46,466 nt of DNA from Pseudomonas guariconensis. GTDB lineage: Bacteria > Pseudomonadota > Gammaproteobacteria > Pseudomonadales > Pseudomonadaceae. Positions within the stretch are counted from its first letter, which is position 1. The number at the start of each line of letters is the position of its first letter. A model generated the notes under the pieces. The model made no database searches and had not been told where the DNA came from. It saw nothing but the letters and a program-made list of their open reading frames with translations. A program made the translations under genes and the position numbers. The stretch spans positions 1-46,466 of the forward strand of contig NZ_JAMYBK010000034.1 in NCBI RefSeq assembly GCF_024127895.1, read 5' to 3'. Positions 8,318 to 16,266 of this stretch are shown here, piece after piece.

Positions 8318-9217
8318 TCACTGGCCCTTCACTGCAGCCACCCTTGGCCTGAACCACCACCCCTGCTGCATCCCCGCCGCCGCCAGCAGGATTGCCGCCA
8401 CACCCAGCCACTGCAACGGCGTCAGACGGTGCCCGAAGGCGAACCAGTCCACCAGGATCGCCGCGACCGGGTAGATGAACGACAGCGCGCCGGTCAACGC
8501 CGTGGGCAGGCGCTGGATGGCGCTGTACAACAGCACGTACATCAGACCCGTGTGGACGATACCCAGTGTCACCAGGCTGGCCTGCGCCGGCAACTCGCCC
8601 GGCAAACCGCCCAGCCCGACCCAGGGCGCCAGCAGCAACACGCCGGTGATGACCTGGACCAAAGCGATGAGGTGCGGCGGCGTATCGCTCAAGCGCTTGA
8701 CGATCAGCGCCGCCACGGCATAGAGGAACGCCGCGCCCAAGGCCAGGGCGATGCCCAGCAGGTAGCTGCCGGCCCCGGCCTGGCCACTGCCATGGGCACT
8801 GACGATGGCCAGCATGCCGAGAAAGGCCAGGCTCAACCAGGTGACCTTGGGCACGGTGATCTTCTCGCCGAGAAAGATCGCCGCCAGCCCCACCAACATG
8901 AATGGCTGGACGTTGTACACCGCCGTGCCGATGGCGATCGACGCCCTCGAATAGGAGGCGAACAGCAATACCCAGTTGCCGACGATCGCCACGCCGCTGG
9001 CCAGCGCCATCAGGAAAGTCGCACGGGTCAGGATGCCGGGTTTGAGAAAGCCCATGGCAGCGCAGATCAGCAGCAAGGTGCCGGCACCGAACAGGCAGCG
9101 CCAGAACACCACCTCCAGCACCGGTTGCCCCGATACCAGCACGAACCAGCCAATGGTCCCGGAGATCAGCATGGCGACGATCATTTCCAGCGAGCCGCGA
9201 CGCAATGAATTGTCCAT
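8318..9217 (-). CDS. EamA/DMT-family transporter
   Basis: A 299-residue inner-membrane protein with about ten hydrophobic helices arranged as two EamA repeats. The first runs IVAMLISGTIGWFVLVSG through SRASIAIGTAVYNVQPFMLV; the second contains GIALALGAAFLYAVAALIVKRL and GALSFIYPVAAILVDWF. Members export amino acids or other small metabolites; the substrate cannot be read from sequence. It is divergent from the Lrp-type regulator gene, with 133 bp between. That is a common transporter-regulator pairing, so Lrp-type control is likely (inference). Confidence 0.88.
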   Translation of the reverse strand: MDNSLRRGSLEMIVAMLISGTIGWFVLVSGQPVLEVVFWRCLFGAGTLLLICAAMGFLKPGILTRATFLMALASGVAIVGNWVLLFASYSRASIAIGTAVYNVQPFMLVGLAAIFLGEKITVPKVTWLSLAFLGMLAIVSAHGSGQAGAGSYLLGIALALGAAFLYAVAALIVKRLSDTPPHLIALVQVITGVLLLAPWVGLGGLPGELPAQASLVTLGIVHTGLMYVLLYSAIQRLPTALTGALSFIYPVAAILVDWFAFGHRLTPLQWLGVAAILLAAAGMQQGWWFRPRVAAVKGQ

Positions 9218-9350
9218 CTCACACCTCCCGTCGAAGATGGCCTTAGTATGCGCAAGGCAAAAGGCGACCTTCCAGCGGATAACGAAGGTGTTAGCGCTGC
9301 CTCACCTTTACTATCAAGGTACATTCAACGAATCACCTGACGAGGCACTC

Positions 9351-9788
9351 ATGACCGACGCCATCGACCAACTGTTGATCCATGCCCTGATGGAAGACTC
9401 CCGACGTTCGCTCAAGGCGCTGGCACAGATCAGCGGCCTGTCCGCGCCCAGCGTCAGCGAACGCCTGCGCCGCCTGGAAGAACGCGGCGTGCTGCGCGGC
9501 TACACCGTGGACGTGGACCCACGCAGCTTCGGCTACCAGCTCCAGGCCATCGTGCGCATCCACCCGCTGCCCGGCCAGTTGCAGGAGGTCGAACGGCAGA
9601 TCATCGCGATCCCGGAGTTCACCGAATGCGACAAGGTGACTGGCGAAGATTGCTTCATCGCGCGTATGCATGTGCGCTCCATGGAGCAACTCGACACCCT
9701 GCTCGACCGCCTCAACCTGCTGGCCGAGACCAATACCGCGATCGTCAAGAAGACACCGGTGAAACGGCGGCTGCCGCCGATGGATTGA
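9351..9788 (+). CDS. Lrp/AsnC-family transcriptional regulator
   Basis: A 145-residue DNA-binding protein of standard Lrp length. The N-terminal winged HTH spans residues 5-50 (IDQLLIHALMEDSRRSLKAL then AQISGLSAPSVSERLRRLEE). A RAM ligand-binding beta-alpha domain follows, with VRIHPLPGQL, TECDKVTGEDCFIARMHV and TAIVKKTPVK. The ATG at 9351 is used; upstream in-frame sequence overlaps the divergent gene and is not Lrp-like. Family members sense amino acids and usually regulate the neighbouring transporter, here the divergent EamA exporter. The effector is unknown. Confidence 0.92.
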   Translation: MTDAIDQLLIHALMEDSRRSLKALAQISGLSAPSVSERLRRLEERGVLRGYTVDVDPRSFGYQLQAIVRIHPLPGQLQEVERQIIAIPEFTECDKVTGEDCFIARMHVRSMEQLDTLLDRLNLLAETNTAIVKKTPVKRRLPPMD

Positions 9789-10270
9789 GCACGGCGATAG
9801 CCTCAGCAGCCCCATTCAAAGGATGAAACGGTCGGCGATTTTTTGTACACAACATTGTCACCATAAGTGCCATTTTTGTGTGCACTTTCTACGGTAACGC
9901 CCTATTAAGTTACACACTTCCCGCCTAAAAATTTGACCAAATGATCAAGTAATCATCTACATCAAAAATAAAACCTGTTCATTTGGTCAATTTATATTCC
10001 CCTTAATTCATCTACTTATCTTTCAACAAGATAGATTCAAAATAATGGCCACCGGACTGTTTGTTGTTCGCCTGGCATGGAACTCGCTTTTGTGTGTTCA
10101 TGTTTTGTATACAACTTAAACAAAACATAAATACACAAGAACCCGCAGCGCCTGCCCTCACACAGGCCGTTGCGCCCAGAACCCAGTGATGCCAACGCTG
10201 CACCGACGAGATGGCGAGCCCGTGCGCATGCCCGCTCATCGCAGTCCACGCGCATCAGGAGCCTGCCGGA
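9789..10270. promoter_or_regulatory. 482-bp AT-rich, palindrome-rich control region before the NCS1 permease
   Basis: No gene is seen here. The stretch is clearly more AT-rich than its surroundings and holds several symmetric motifs. TTGTACACAA is at 9843-9852. A perfect 12-bp inverted repeat is formed by TTGACCAAATGA (9933-9944) and TCATTTGGTCAA (9979-9990). A perfect palindrome TTGTATACAA is at 10105-10114, nested between TGTTTTGT (10101-10108) and ACAAAACA (10120-10127). TTGTATACAA-type palindromes are typical of GntR/FCD operators, but no such regulator gene is in the window. The permease ATG at 10271 has AGGAG at 10257-10261. Confidence 0.55.
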
Positions 10271-11800
10271 ATGAGTACCAGCCTCGACCTTGCCCCTGAA
10301 CTATCCGTTGCCAGCACCCACCCCACCCCACTCGCCGAGCGACTGCCAGAAGTTGAACTAAGCCCTCGCCTGCACAACCACGACCTCGCCCCGACCCGCC
10401 TCGAAGGCCGGCGCTGGGGGCGCTACAGCATCTTCGCCCTGTGGACCAACGATGTGCACAACATCGCCAACTATTCCTTCGCCATGGGGTTGTTCGCCCT
10501 CGGCCTGGGGGGCTGGCAGATCCTCCTGTCGCTGGCGATCGGCGCGGCGCTGGTGTACTTCTTCATGAACCTGTCCGGCTACATGGGGCAGAAGACCGGC
10601 GTGCCCTTCCCGGTCATCAGCCGTATCGCCTTCGGCATCCACGGCGCGCAGATCCCGGCGCTGATCCGTGCAGTGATCGCCATCGCCTGGTTCGGCATCC
10701 AGACCTACCTGGCCTCGGTGGTGCTGCGGGTCCTGCTCACTGCGGTCTGGCCACAGGTGGCCGCCTATGACCAGGACAGCCTGCTGGGGCTGTCGACCCT
10801 GGGCTGGGTGTGCTTCGTGGCGATCTGGATGGTCCAGCTGGTGATCCTCGCCTACGGCATGGAAATGGTGCGCCGCTACGAAGCCTTCGCCGGCCCGGTG
10901 ATCCTGCTGACCGTGGCCAGCCTGGCGGTGTGGATGTACTTCCAGGCCGACGCGCGCATCGCCTGGTCGGTGGCCGACCCCCTGACCGGCTACGAGATGT
11001 GGCGCAACATCTTCGCCGGTGGCGCCCTGTGGCTGGCGATCTACGGCACCCTGGTGCTGAACTTCTGCGACTTCGCCCGCTCCTCGCCATGCCGCAAGAC
11101 CATCCGCGTCGGCAACTTCTGGGGCCTGCCGGTGAACATCCTGGTCTTCGCCACCATCACCGTGGTGCTGTGCGGTGCGCAGTTCCAGATCAACGGCCAG
11201 GTGATCGACAGCCCGACCCAGATCGTCGCCACCATTCCCAACACGCCGTTCCTGGTGCTCGGCTGCCTGGCCTTCCTGATCGTCACCGTGGCGGTGAACA
11301 TCATGGCCAACTTCGTCGCCCCGGCCTTCGTGCTCAGCAACCTGGCGCCACGCCATCTCAACTTCCGCCGCGCCGGGCTCATCAGCGCGACCCTGGCGGT
11401 GCTGATCCTGCCGTGGAACCTGTACAACAGCCCGCTGGTGATCGTGTACTTCCTCTCCGGCCTGGGCGCCCTGCTCGGCCCGCTGTACGGGGTGATCATG
11501 GCCGACTACTGGCTGCTGCGCAAAGGCCGCATCAACGTGCCGGAGCTGTACAGCGAGAACCCGGCCGGGGCCTATTTCTACAGCCGTGGCATCAACCTGC
11601 GGGCAGTGGCCGCCTTCATTCCCACCGCGCTGCTGGCCATCGTCCTGGCCCTGGTGCCCAACTTCCAGAGCGTCGCGCCGTTCTCCTGGCTGATCGGCGC
11701 CGGCACCGCCGCCGCCCTCTACCTGCTGCTCGCCCCACGCAACCGCCAATACCACGACGTCAGCGGCGAATGCATCGCCGTCGACTCCAGCAGCCACTGA
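10271..11800 (+). CDS. NCS1-family nucleobase/ureide:cation symporter (hydantoin/allantoin-type permease)
   Basis: A 509-residue inner-membrane permease with about 12 TM helices. NCS1 signatures include LWTNDVHNIANYSFAMGLFA (TM1), GYMGQKTGVPFPVISRIAFG and IRAVIAIAWFGIQTYL (TM3), and NFCDFARSSPCRKTI before a membrane helix. The family (PurP/CodB/Mhp1/PucI) imports purines, pyrimidines, allantoin or hydantoins with Na+ or H+. Start at 10271 has AGGAG 9 bp upstream; an in-frame start at 10211 would add 20 unlikely residues. The next gene begins 16 bp downstream and is a hydantoin/Asp-Glu racemase homologue, favouring a hydantoin- or allantoin-like substrate (inference). Confidence 0.88.
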   Translation: MSTSLDLAPELSVASTHPTPLAERLPEVELSPRLHNHDLAPTRLEGRRWGRYSIFALWTNDVHNIANYSFAMGLFALGLGGWQILLSLAIGAALVYFFMNLSGYMGQKTGVPFPVISRIAFGIHGAQIPALIRAVIAIAWFGIQTYLASVVLRVLLTAVWPQVAAYDQDSLLGLSTLGWVCFVAIWMVQLVILAYGMEMVRRYEAFAGPVILLTVASLAVWMYFQADARIAWSVADPLTGYEMWRNIFAGGALWLAIYGTLVLNFCDFARSSPCRKTIRVGNFWGLPVNILVFATITVVLCGAQFQINGQVIDSPTQIVATIPNTPFLVLGCLAFLIVTVAVNIMANFVAPAFVLSNLAPRHLNFRRAGLISATLAVLILPWNLYNSPLVIVYFLSGLGALLGPLYGVIMADYWLLRKGRINVPELYSENPAGAYFYSRGINLRAVAAFIPTALLAIVLALVPNFQSVAPFSWLIGAGTAAALYLLLAPRNRQYHDVSGECIAVDSSSH

Positions 11801-11816
11801 TCAAGGAGGACTGTCC

Positions 11817-12545
11817 ATGCGTATTCTGATCGCCAACGTCAACACCACCGAAGCCATCACCGCAGCCATCGCCGAGCAGGCACGCAGCGTCGCGGCGCCC
11901 GGCACCGAGATCGTCGGCCTGACCCCCTGGTTCGGCGCCGAGTCGGTGGAGGGCAATTTCGAGAGCTACCTGGCAGCCATCGCCGTGATGGACCGGGTGC
12001 TGGCCTACGAGGAACCGTTCGATGCGGTGATCCAGGCCGGCTATGGCGAGCATGGCCGCGAAGGCCTGCAGGAGCTGCTCGACGTACCAGTGGTGGACAT
12101 CACCGACGCCGCCGCCAGCACGGCCATGTACCTGGGCCACGCCTACTCGGTGGTGACCACCCTGGACCGCACGGTGCCGCTGATCGAGGACCGCCTCAAG
12201 CTCTCCGGCCTGTACGAGCGCTGCGCCTCGGTGCGCGCCAGCGGCCTGGCCGTGCTCGAGCTGGAGGCCGACCCGCGGCGTGCGGTGGAGGCCATCGTCG
12301 ACCAGGCCGAACGGGCGGTGCGTGACGACAAGGCCGAGGTGATCTGCCTCGGCTGCGGCGGCATGGCCGGGCTCGACGAACAGATCCGCCAGCGCACCGG
12401 GGTACCGGTGGTGGATGGGGTGAGCGCGGCGGTGACCATCGCCGAGTCGCTGGTGCGGATGGGCTTGAGCACTTCCAAGGTGCGTACCTATGCCACGCCA
12501 CGGGCGAAGAAGGTGGTGGGCTGGCCGATGCGCTTCGGGCGGTAG
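11817..12545 (+). CDS. Asp/Glu/hydantoin racemase-superfamily protein lacking the first catalytic Cys
   Basis: A 242-residue cytosolic protein with family parts MRILIANVNTTEAIT, SVVTTLDRTVPLIED, EVICLGCGGMAGL and a C-terminal PVVDGVSAAV. Hydantoin and allantoin racemases use two cysteines, one in an ACFxDPG-like loop and one in LGCAGM. Here the second is present (C180 in LGCGGM) but the first loop reads QAGYGEHG, with Gly75 in the Cys position. A single Cys opposite Gly is the arrangement of arylmalonate decarboxylase. Canonical two-base racemase activity is therefore doubtful. It is cotranscribed with the NCS1 permease (16-bp gap) and ends against a REP element and a convergent oxidoreductase gene. 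Confidence 0.8.
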   Translation: MRILIANVNTTEAITAAIAEQARSVAAPGTEIVGLTPWFGAESVEGNFESYLAAIAVMDRVLAYEEPFDAVIQAGYGEHGREGLQELLDVPVVDITDAAASTAMYLGHAYSVVTTLDRTVPLIEDRLKLSGLYERCASVRASGLAVLELEADPRRAVEAIVDQAERAVRDDKAEVICLGCGGMAGLDEQIRQRTGVPVVDGVSAAVTIAESLVRMGLSTSKVRTYATPRAKKVVGWPMRFGR

Positions 12546-12604
12546 ATCACACTGGGAGCCACGCCCACAGGCACGACGCTGAACGTCGGCATTGCGCGGT
12601 GTCT

Positions 12605-12661
12605 GTGGGAGCGGCCTTGCCAGGGCGCCGGACCGGTCGGAAAGGGCTGCAAAGCAGCCCC
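12605..12661. repeat. Single REP-type element with hairpin, between convergent genes
   Basis: TGTGGGAGCGGCCTTGCCAG (from 12605) matches the P. putida REP arm. It is followed by a GGGCTGC-AAA-GCAGCCC hairpin (12644-12660), the same hairpin type as at 3104-3120. It lies between the racemase stop (12545) and the stop of the DadA-like gene (12673), a likely place for bidirectional termination. Confidence 0.7.
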
Positions 12662-12672
12662 AATCGGCTCGA

Positions 12673-13866
12673 TCACCCCAACATCCTGGCCAACCGCTCC
12701 CCACTGCCACAGGCCAGGGTGAAGCCCAGGGCCCCATGCCCCAGGTTCAGCCACACATTGCGATACGGCGTACCACCGATGATCGGCACCCCCGTAGGCG
12801 TCGCCGGTCGCATCCCCGCCCACTCCACCGCCCGCTCATAGTCCGCCGCCCTCGGCAAGGTCTCGCCTGCCAGCCGGTGCATGCTGCGCAACCGCCGCGC
12901 GTCTACCGACTCGTCGAAACCGATGATGTCCACCATCGCCGCCACCCGCAGTTGCTGGTCCAGGCGCGCATAGACGATCTTGCGTTCGTAGTCGGTGATG
13001 CTCACCTGCGGCGCCAGATGCTCCGCCGTGATCGGCGCGGTCAGGCTGTAGCCCTTCAGCGGATAGATCGGCAGCTTCATCCCCGGCAACGCCAGGCCTG
13101 GGCTGCGATAGCCGGCACACAGCACCACCCGCTCCACGTCCAGTTGCTCGCTACCCAGCTCCAGCGCGAGCACTTCGTCATCACGCCGTACCCAGCCCGT
13201 CACCGGCCGCCCCAGAAGCAACCGGCACAGCCCCGAGGCCTGCAACCGCTCGGCCAATCGCTGGCAGAAGCGGTGGCAGTCGGCGACCTCCTCATCCGGC
13301 GTGAACACGCCTCCAATGAAAGGCGCATCGGCCAATGCCGGTTCCAGCGCCTGCAACTCGGCCGCACCGAGCACCTGCTGGCTGTCCGGTTCGAGCAGAT
13401 GCTCCCGCCCATGGGCAAAGGCCCGCGCCGTGCGAAAGGCGACCAGCTTGCCGTTACGCCGCCAGGCGAAGCCCTGCAGGCCATCGTCCTCGCGCCAGCG
13501 CGCCAGGGTGGCCTGGCTGTGCAAGGCCAGCTCCAACAGCCAAGCGGCATTGCGGCGGTTGACCGTGTGCCGGCACGCCATCACGAAGGCCGCCAGCCAG
13601 CGCCACTGGGCTGGGTCCAGGCGCATGCGCAAGCGCAGGGGCGACTCGCCCTGGAGCAACCAGCCAAGCGCCTGCCATGGCACGCCGGCATCGGCCAACG
13701 GCGCCACGTAGCGATACGAAAGCTGCCCGCCATTGGCGAAGCTGGTGGCGCTGGCCAAACTGCCGCGCGCCTCGACCAGGTCGACCGCCAGCCCCTCGCG
13801 CACCAGCGCGTAGGCCGTCGCCAGCCCGATCACCCCGCCACCGATCACCGTCACCCGCCGATTCAT
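12673..13866 (-). CDS. FAD-dependent D-amino acid dehydrogenase-like oxidoreductase (DadA family)
   Basis: A 397-residue member of the DAO superfamily. The N-terminal FAD motif VTVIGGGVIGLATAYAL (GxGxxG) and the acidic LVEA strand end are present. The substrate domain has ASATSFANGGQLSY (DadA-type SFANAGQ variant), LPIYPLKGYSLT, and the C-terminal WAGMRPATPTGVPIIG and NVWLNLGHGALGFTLACGSG. It oxidatively deaminates an amine or D-amino acid and passes electrons to the respiratory chain. It is shorter than DadA (about 430 residues) and not with dadX, so it is a paralogue of unknown substrate. It is convergent with the racemase-like gene; a functional link is possible but unproven. Confidence 0.85.
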   Translation of the reverse strand: MNRRVTVIGGGVIGLATAYALVREGLAVDLVEARGSLASATSFANGGQLSYRYVAPLADAGVPWQALGWLLQGESPLRLRMRLDPAQWRWLAAFVMACRHTVNRRNAAWLLELALHSQATLARWREDDGLQGFAWRRNGKLVAFRTARAFAHGREHLLEPDSQQVLGAAELQALEPALADAPFIGGVFTPDEEVADCHRFCQRLAERLQASGLCRLLLGRPVTGWVRRDDEVLALELGSEQLDVERVVLCAGYRSPGLALPGMKLPIYPLKGYSLTAPITAEHLAPQVSITDYERKIVYARLDQQLRVAAMVDIIGFDESVDARRLRSMHRLAGETLPRAADYERAVEWAGMRPATPTGVPIIGGTPYRNVWLNLGHGALGFTLACGSGERLARMLG

Positions 13867-13914
13867 GCGCGCCTCCTGCGTCAGGCCTTGCAGCCTAGCA
13901 GGAAACCGTACGGA

Positions 13915-14577
13915 TCAGCTCGGGCAGGTATGCACCCCATCGTCCAGCCCCTGGCGTACGTTACGGCTGAGCAGGCTCGCCTTGCCGTCGCGCCAGGTCA
14001 GGGTCAGCACGTACAGGGTGTCGAAATCATCACCGCTCCAGTCTTCGGTGATCACCCGCTCCTCGCCCAAGGCCTTGCCAGCCACGGCGTTGATCAGGTC
14101 GGGCAGGTAGCCATGCGACCAGGCGGTATAGACGGTGGCGTTGCGGTACTTGTCACGCATCAGCTCCTCGGCCAGGTCATCGGTGTCATTGGCACCGAAG
14201 TCGATGTTCACCGGCAGGCCCAGGCGGATGGCGCTGGGCGAGATGGTCATCAGCGGGCGAATGTAGCTGTAGCTGCGGTCTTGGCTGCCTTCCTCGACAT
14301 GCCGCGAGGGGTTGGCGGCAAACACGTAGTCGGCCTCGCCGAAACGCTCAGGCAGCAGCGTGGCCAGGTCCAAAGCACGGTTCAGGCCCTGGCAGTTCAG
14401 TTGCCCCAGGCCTTCGCCGGGCTTTTCGGCATGGCGCAGGAACACCAGCGTCTGGGTACCGTCGACCGGTTCGGCCCGGCCTTCGATCGCTTCCAGCGCC
14501 AGCGGCACTCCAATGGCGGTGAGCATCACGCCCAGCAACAGGTGACGGCGGCGTCGTAGAAAGAGGGGCAACTTCAT
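13915..14577 (-). CDS. Histidine phosphatase superfamily protein with N-terminal signal/anchor
   Basis: A 220-residue protein. The N-terminus MKLPLFLRRRRHLLLGVMLT is an Arg-rich signal or anchor helix, so it is probably periplasmic or membrane-attached. The phosphoglycerate-mutase-like motif LVFLRHAEKPGEG has the phosphorylated His49 after Arg48. A second His is in AWSHGYLPDL. The ATG at 14577 is taken because upstream in-frame sequence to 14772 is Arg/Pro-rich and non-family-like. The substrate is unknown. The 226 bp upstream (14578-14803) hold a strong hairpin but no gene. Confidence 0.8.
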   Translation of the reverse strand: MKLPLFLRRRRHLLLGVMLTAIGVPLALEAIEGRAEPVDGTQTLVFLRHAEKPGEGLGQLNCQGLNRALDLATLLPERFGEADYVFAANPSRHVEEGSQDRSYSYIRPLMTISPSAIRLGLPVNIDFGANDTDDLAEELMRDKYRNATVYTAWSHGYLPDLINAVAGKALGEERVITEDWSGDDFDTLYVLTLTWRDGKASLLSRNVRQGLDDGVHTCPS

Positions 14578-14628
14578 CAAAAAGGCAGGCTCTCGTGGCA
14601 GAAAGAATGGGGGTTTACCCGCCACGTC

Positions 14629-14652
14629 GCCCTGCGGCCGAAGCCGCAGGGC
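14629..14652. terminator. Perfect 10-bp hairpin between FKBP and histidine phosphatase genes
   Basis: GCCCTGCGGC (14629-14638), loop CGAA, GCCGCAGGGC (14643-14652). It lies about 150 bp after the FKBP stop and 50 bp before the histidine phosphatase start, both minus strand. A T-rich tail is absent, so it may be a terminator without U-tract or a leader structure. Confidence 0.4.
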
Positions 14653-14803
14653 ATCCCTGTCATGACATCCTTCCGTGGATAGCGGGTGAGGGTCAGAGCG
14701 CCCTCGGCCCGTTTGGTTCCTCCCTGGATGCACGTGCCGTTCCGTCGACAAGGCCCAGGTTAAAGGCTGCATGTTGCCGAATCATGTCCACGGACGGCGA
14801 ATC

Positions 14804-15142
14804 TCAGTCGTCGCGGGTCAGCACTTCCAGCAACTCGATCTCGAACGTCAGGTCCGAGTTGGGCGGGATCGAACCCATGCTGCGCTCGCCGTACCCCAAG
14901 TGCGCCGGCACCTGCAGCCGACGCTTGCCGCCGACACGCATGCCCGTCAGGCCCTGGTCCCACCCCTTGATGACCCGCCCGGTACCGATCACGCACTGGA
15001 ATGGCTTGCCACGCGACCAGGACGAGTCGAACTCGCTGCCGTCGGCCAGCCAGCCGGTGTACTGGGTGGTGATCAGGGCGCCCTTGACCACGGCCTTGCC
15101 GTCGCCTTCCTGGATATCGATGACCTGCAGTTCGCTGCTCAT
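14804..15142 (-). CDS. FKBP-type peptidyl-prolyl cis-trans isomerase
   Basis: A 112-residue single-domain FKBP without signal peptide, so cytosolic. It has the classic elements: a beta-strand with ALITTQYTGWLADGSEFDSS, the active-site loop FQCVIGTGRVIKGWDQGLTG (Val, Ile and Trp of the binding pocket), GGKRRLQVPAHLGYGER, and the end SDLTFEIELLEV. It catalyses proline isomerisation during protein folding. Length equals the minimal FKBP12-like domain. It starts 39 bp after the EamA exporter stop on the same strand, so the two may be cotranscribed. Confidence 0.93.
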   Translation of the reverse strand: MSSELQVIDIQEGDGKAVVKGALITTQYTGWLADGSEFDSSWSRGKPFQCVIGTGRVIKGWDQGLTGMRVGGKRRLQVPAHLGYGERSMGSIPPNSDLTFEIELLEVLTRDD

Positions 15143-15181
15143 GCCTGTTTCCTCGAAGCGGTTTGCGTGGCCGCCCTTTTC

Positions 15182-16123
15182 TCAGGAATGCACGGGTTTG
15201 GCAAGTTCGCGCGGCGCTTCGTGCTGGCGCATCGACCAGAGCACGCCACCGATCACCAGGACGATCGCCGCGGCCTCCAGCACGCTCGGCCCGGTCTGCC
15301 GCCAGAGGAAGGCGTAGAGCAGCGCGAACAAGGTCTCGAAGACGATCAACTGCCCACTCAGGGTCAGCGGCAGGCGCTTGGACGCCGCATTCCACAAGGC
15401 CATGGCCAACCACGAACCGAGCACCGCGCAGCCCAGGCTGCACGCCCAGAACAACCACCAGCGCGACATCGGCGCCTCTACCTGCAATGACTGCGGCTGC
15501 CACAACGCCAGCGCCGCGACCATCACCAGGCTGGCCAGCCCTGTCACCACCCCGCACAGCACCGACCACTGGTGGCTGTCGAAATGCCCGCACTGCTTGA
15601 GATAGCGGCTGTTCTGCGCGGCGTACCAGGTCCAGCAGGCCAGCGCGGCCAGGGCGTAGAACAGGCCCATGAGCTTGTCGCCCACGTCGCCCGGGGCGAA
15701 GGCGAATGTCTCCAGGTTGATGCACAGCATGCCGGCAAGGATCAGCGCCAGTGGGCCGACCAGCCGTGCCAGCGGCACCGCGCCGCTGTCGTTGCGCCCG
15801 TACAGGGTGATGGTCAGGGGCAGCACGCCGACGATCAGCGAGGCCGGTGCCACGCCCAGGCGCTGGATCGCCGCCACCAGGCAGATGAAGTACACCAGGT
15901 TGCCGATCACCGCCAGGCGCAACAGCATCCATGCATCGCCCAGGGTCAGCTGGCGCAGTTGCCGGGCCATGGGCAGCGCCAGCAACAGCGAGATCACGCC
16001 CACCATCAGGTAGCGCACACTGCTCAGCAGCATCGGGTTGAACTCCGGCAACAGCTCCGGAACCATCAGCACCATGCCCCACAACGCGCCGGCCATGCCG
16101 GCATACATCACACCGCGTCTCAC
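15182..16123 (-). CDS. EamA/DMT-family transporter
   Basis: A 313-residue inner-membrane protein with ten hydrophobic helices in two EamA halves: MYAGMAGALWGMVLMVPELL, FICLVAAIQRLGVAPASLIV, then ALAALACWTWYAAQNSRYL and ALWNAASKRLPLTLSGQLIV. The GTG at 16123 is chosen because AGGAG lies 7 bp upstream (16131-16135); the ATG at 16108 is the alternative. It exports an unknown metabolite. The divergent LysR gene begins 143 bp away and is the likely regulator. An unrelated-looking EamA gene lies at 8.3 kb, so the window holds two exporters each paired with a regulator. Confidence 0.85.
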   Translation of the reverse strand: MRRGVMYAGMAGALWGMVLMVPELLPEFNPMLLSSVRYLMVGVISLLLALPMARQLRQLTLGDAWMLLRLAVIGNLVYFICLVAAIQRLGVAPASLIVGVLPLTITLYGRNDSGAVPLARLVGPLALILAGMLCINLETFAFAPGDVGDKLMGLFYALAALACWTWYAAQNSRYLKQCGHFDSHQWSVLCGVVTGLASLVMVAALALWQPQSLQVEAPMSRWWLFWACSLGCAVLGSWLAMALWNAASKRLPLTLSGQLIVFETLFALLYAFLWRQTGPSVLEAAAIVLVIGGVLWSMRQHEAPRELAKPVHS

Positions 16124-16266
16124 CTGTCTGCTCCTGTTCGAAGATGCGCGCAGGCTACCTGCCAGGCCGGCACCGGGCAAAAGATCATTCCTCATGCAGC
16201 CATTCCCTGGAGGAATGGCTCGCGGCGCCCTATGCTGAGCGCACCCTTTCGCCACGCGACTCCGAC

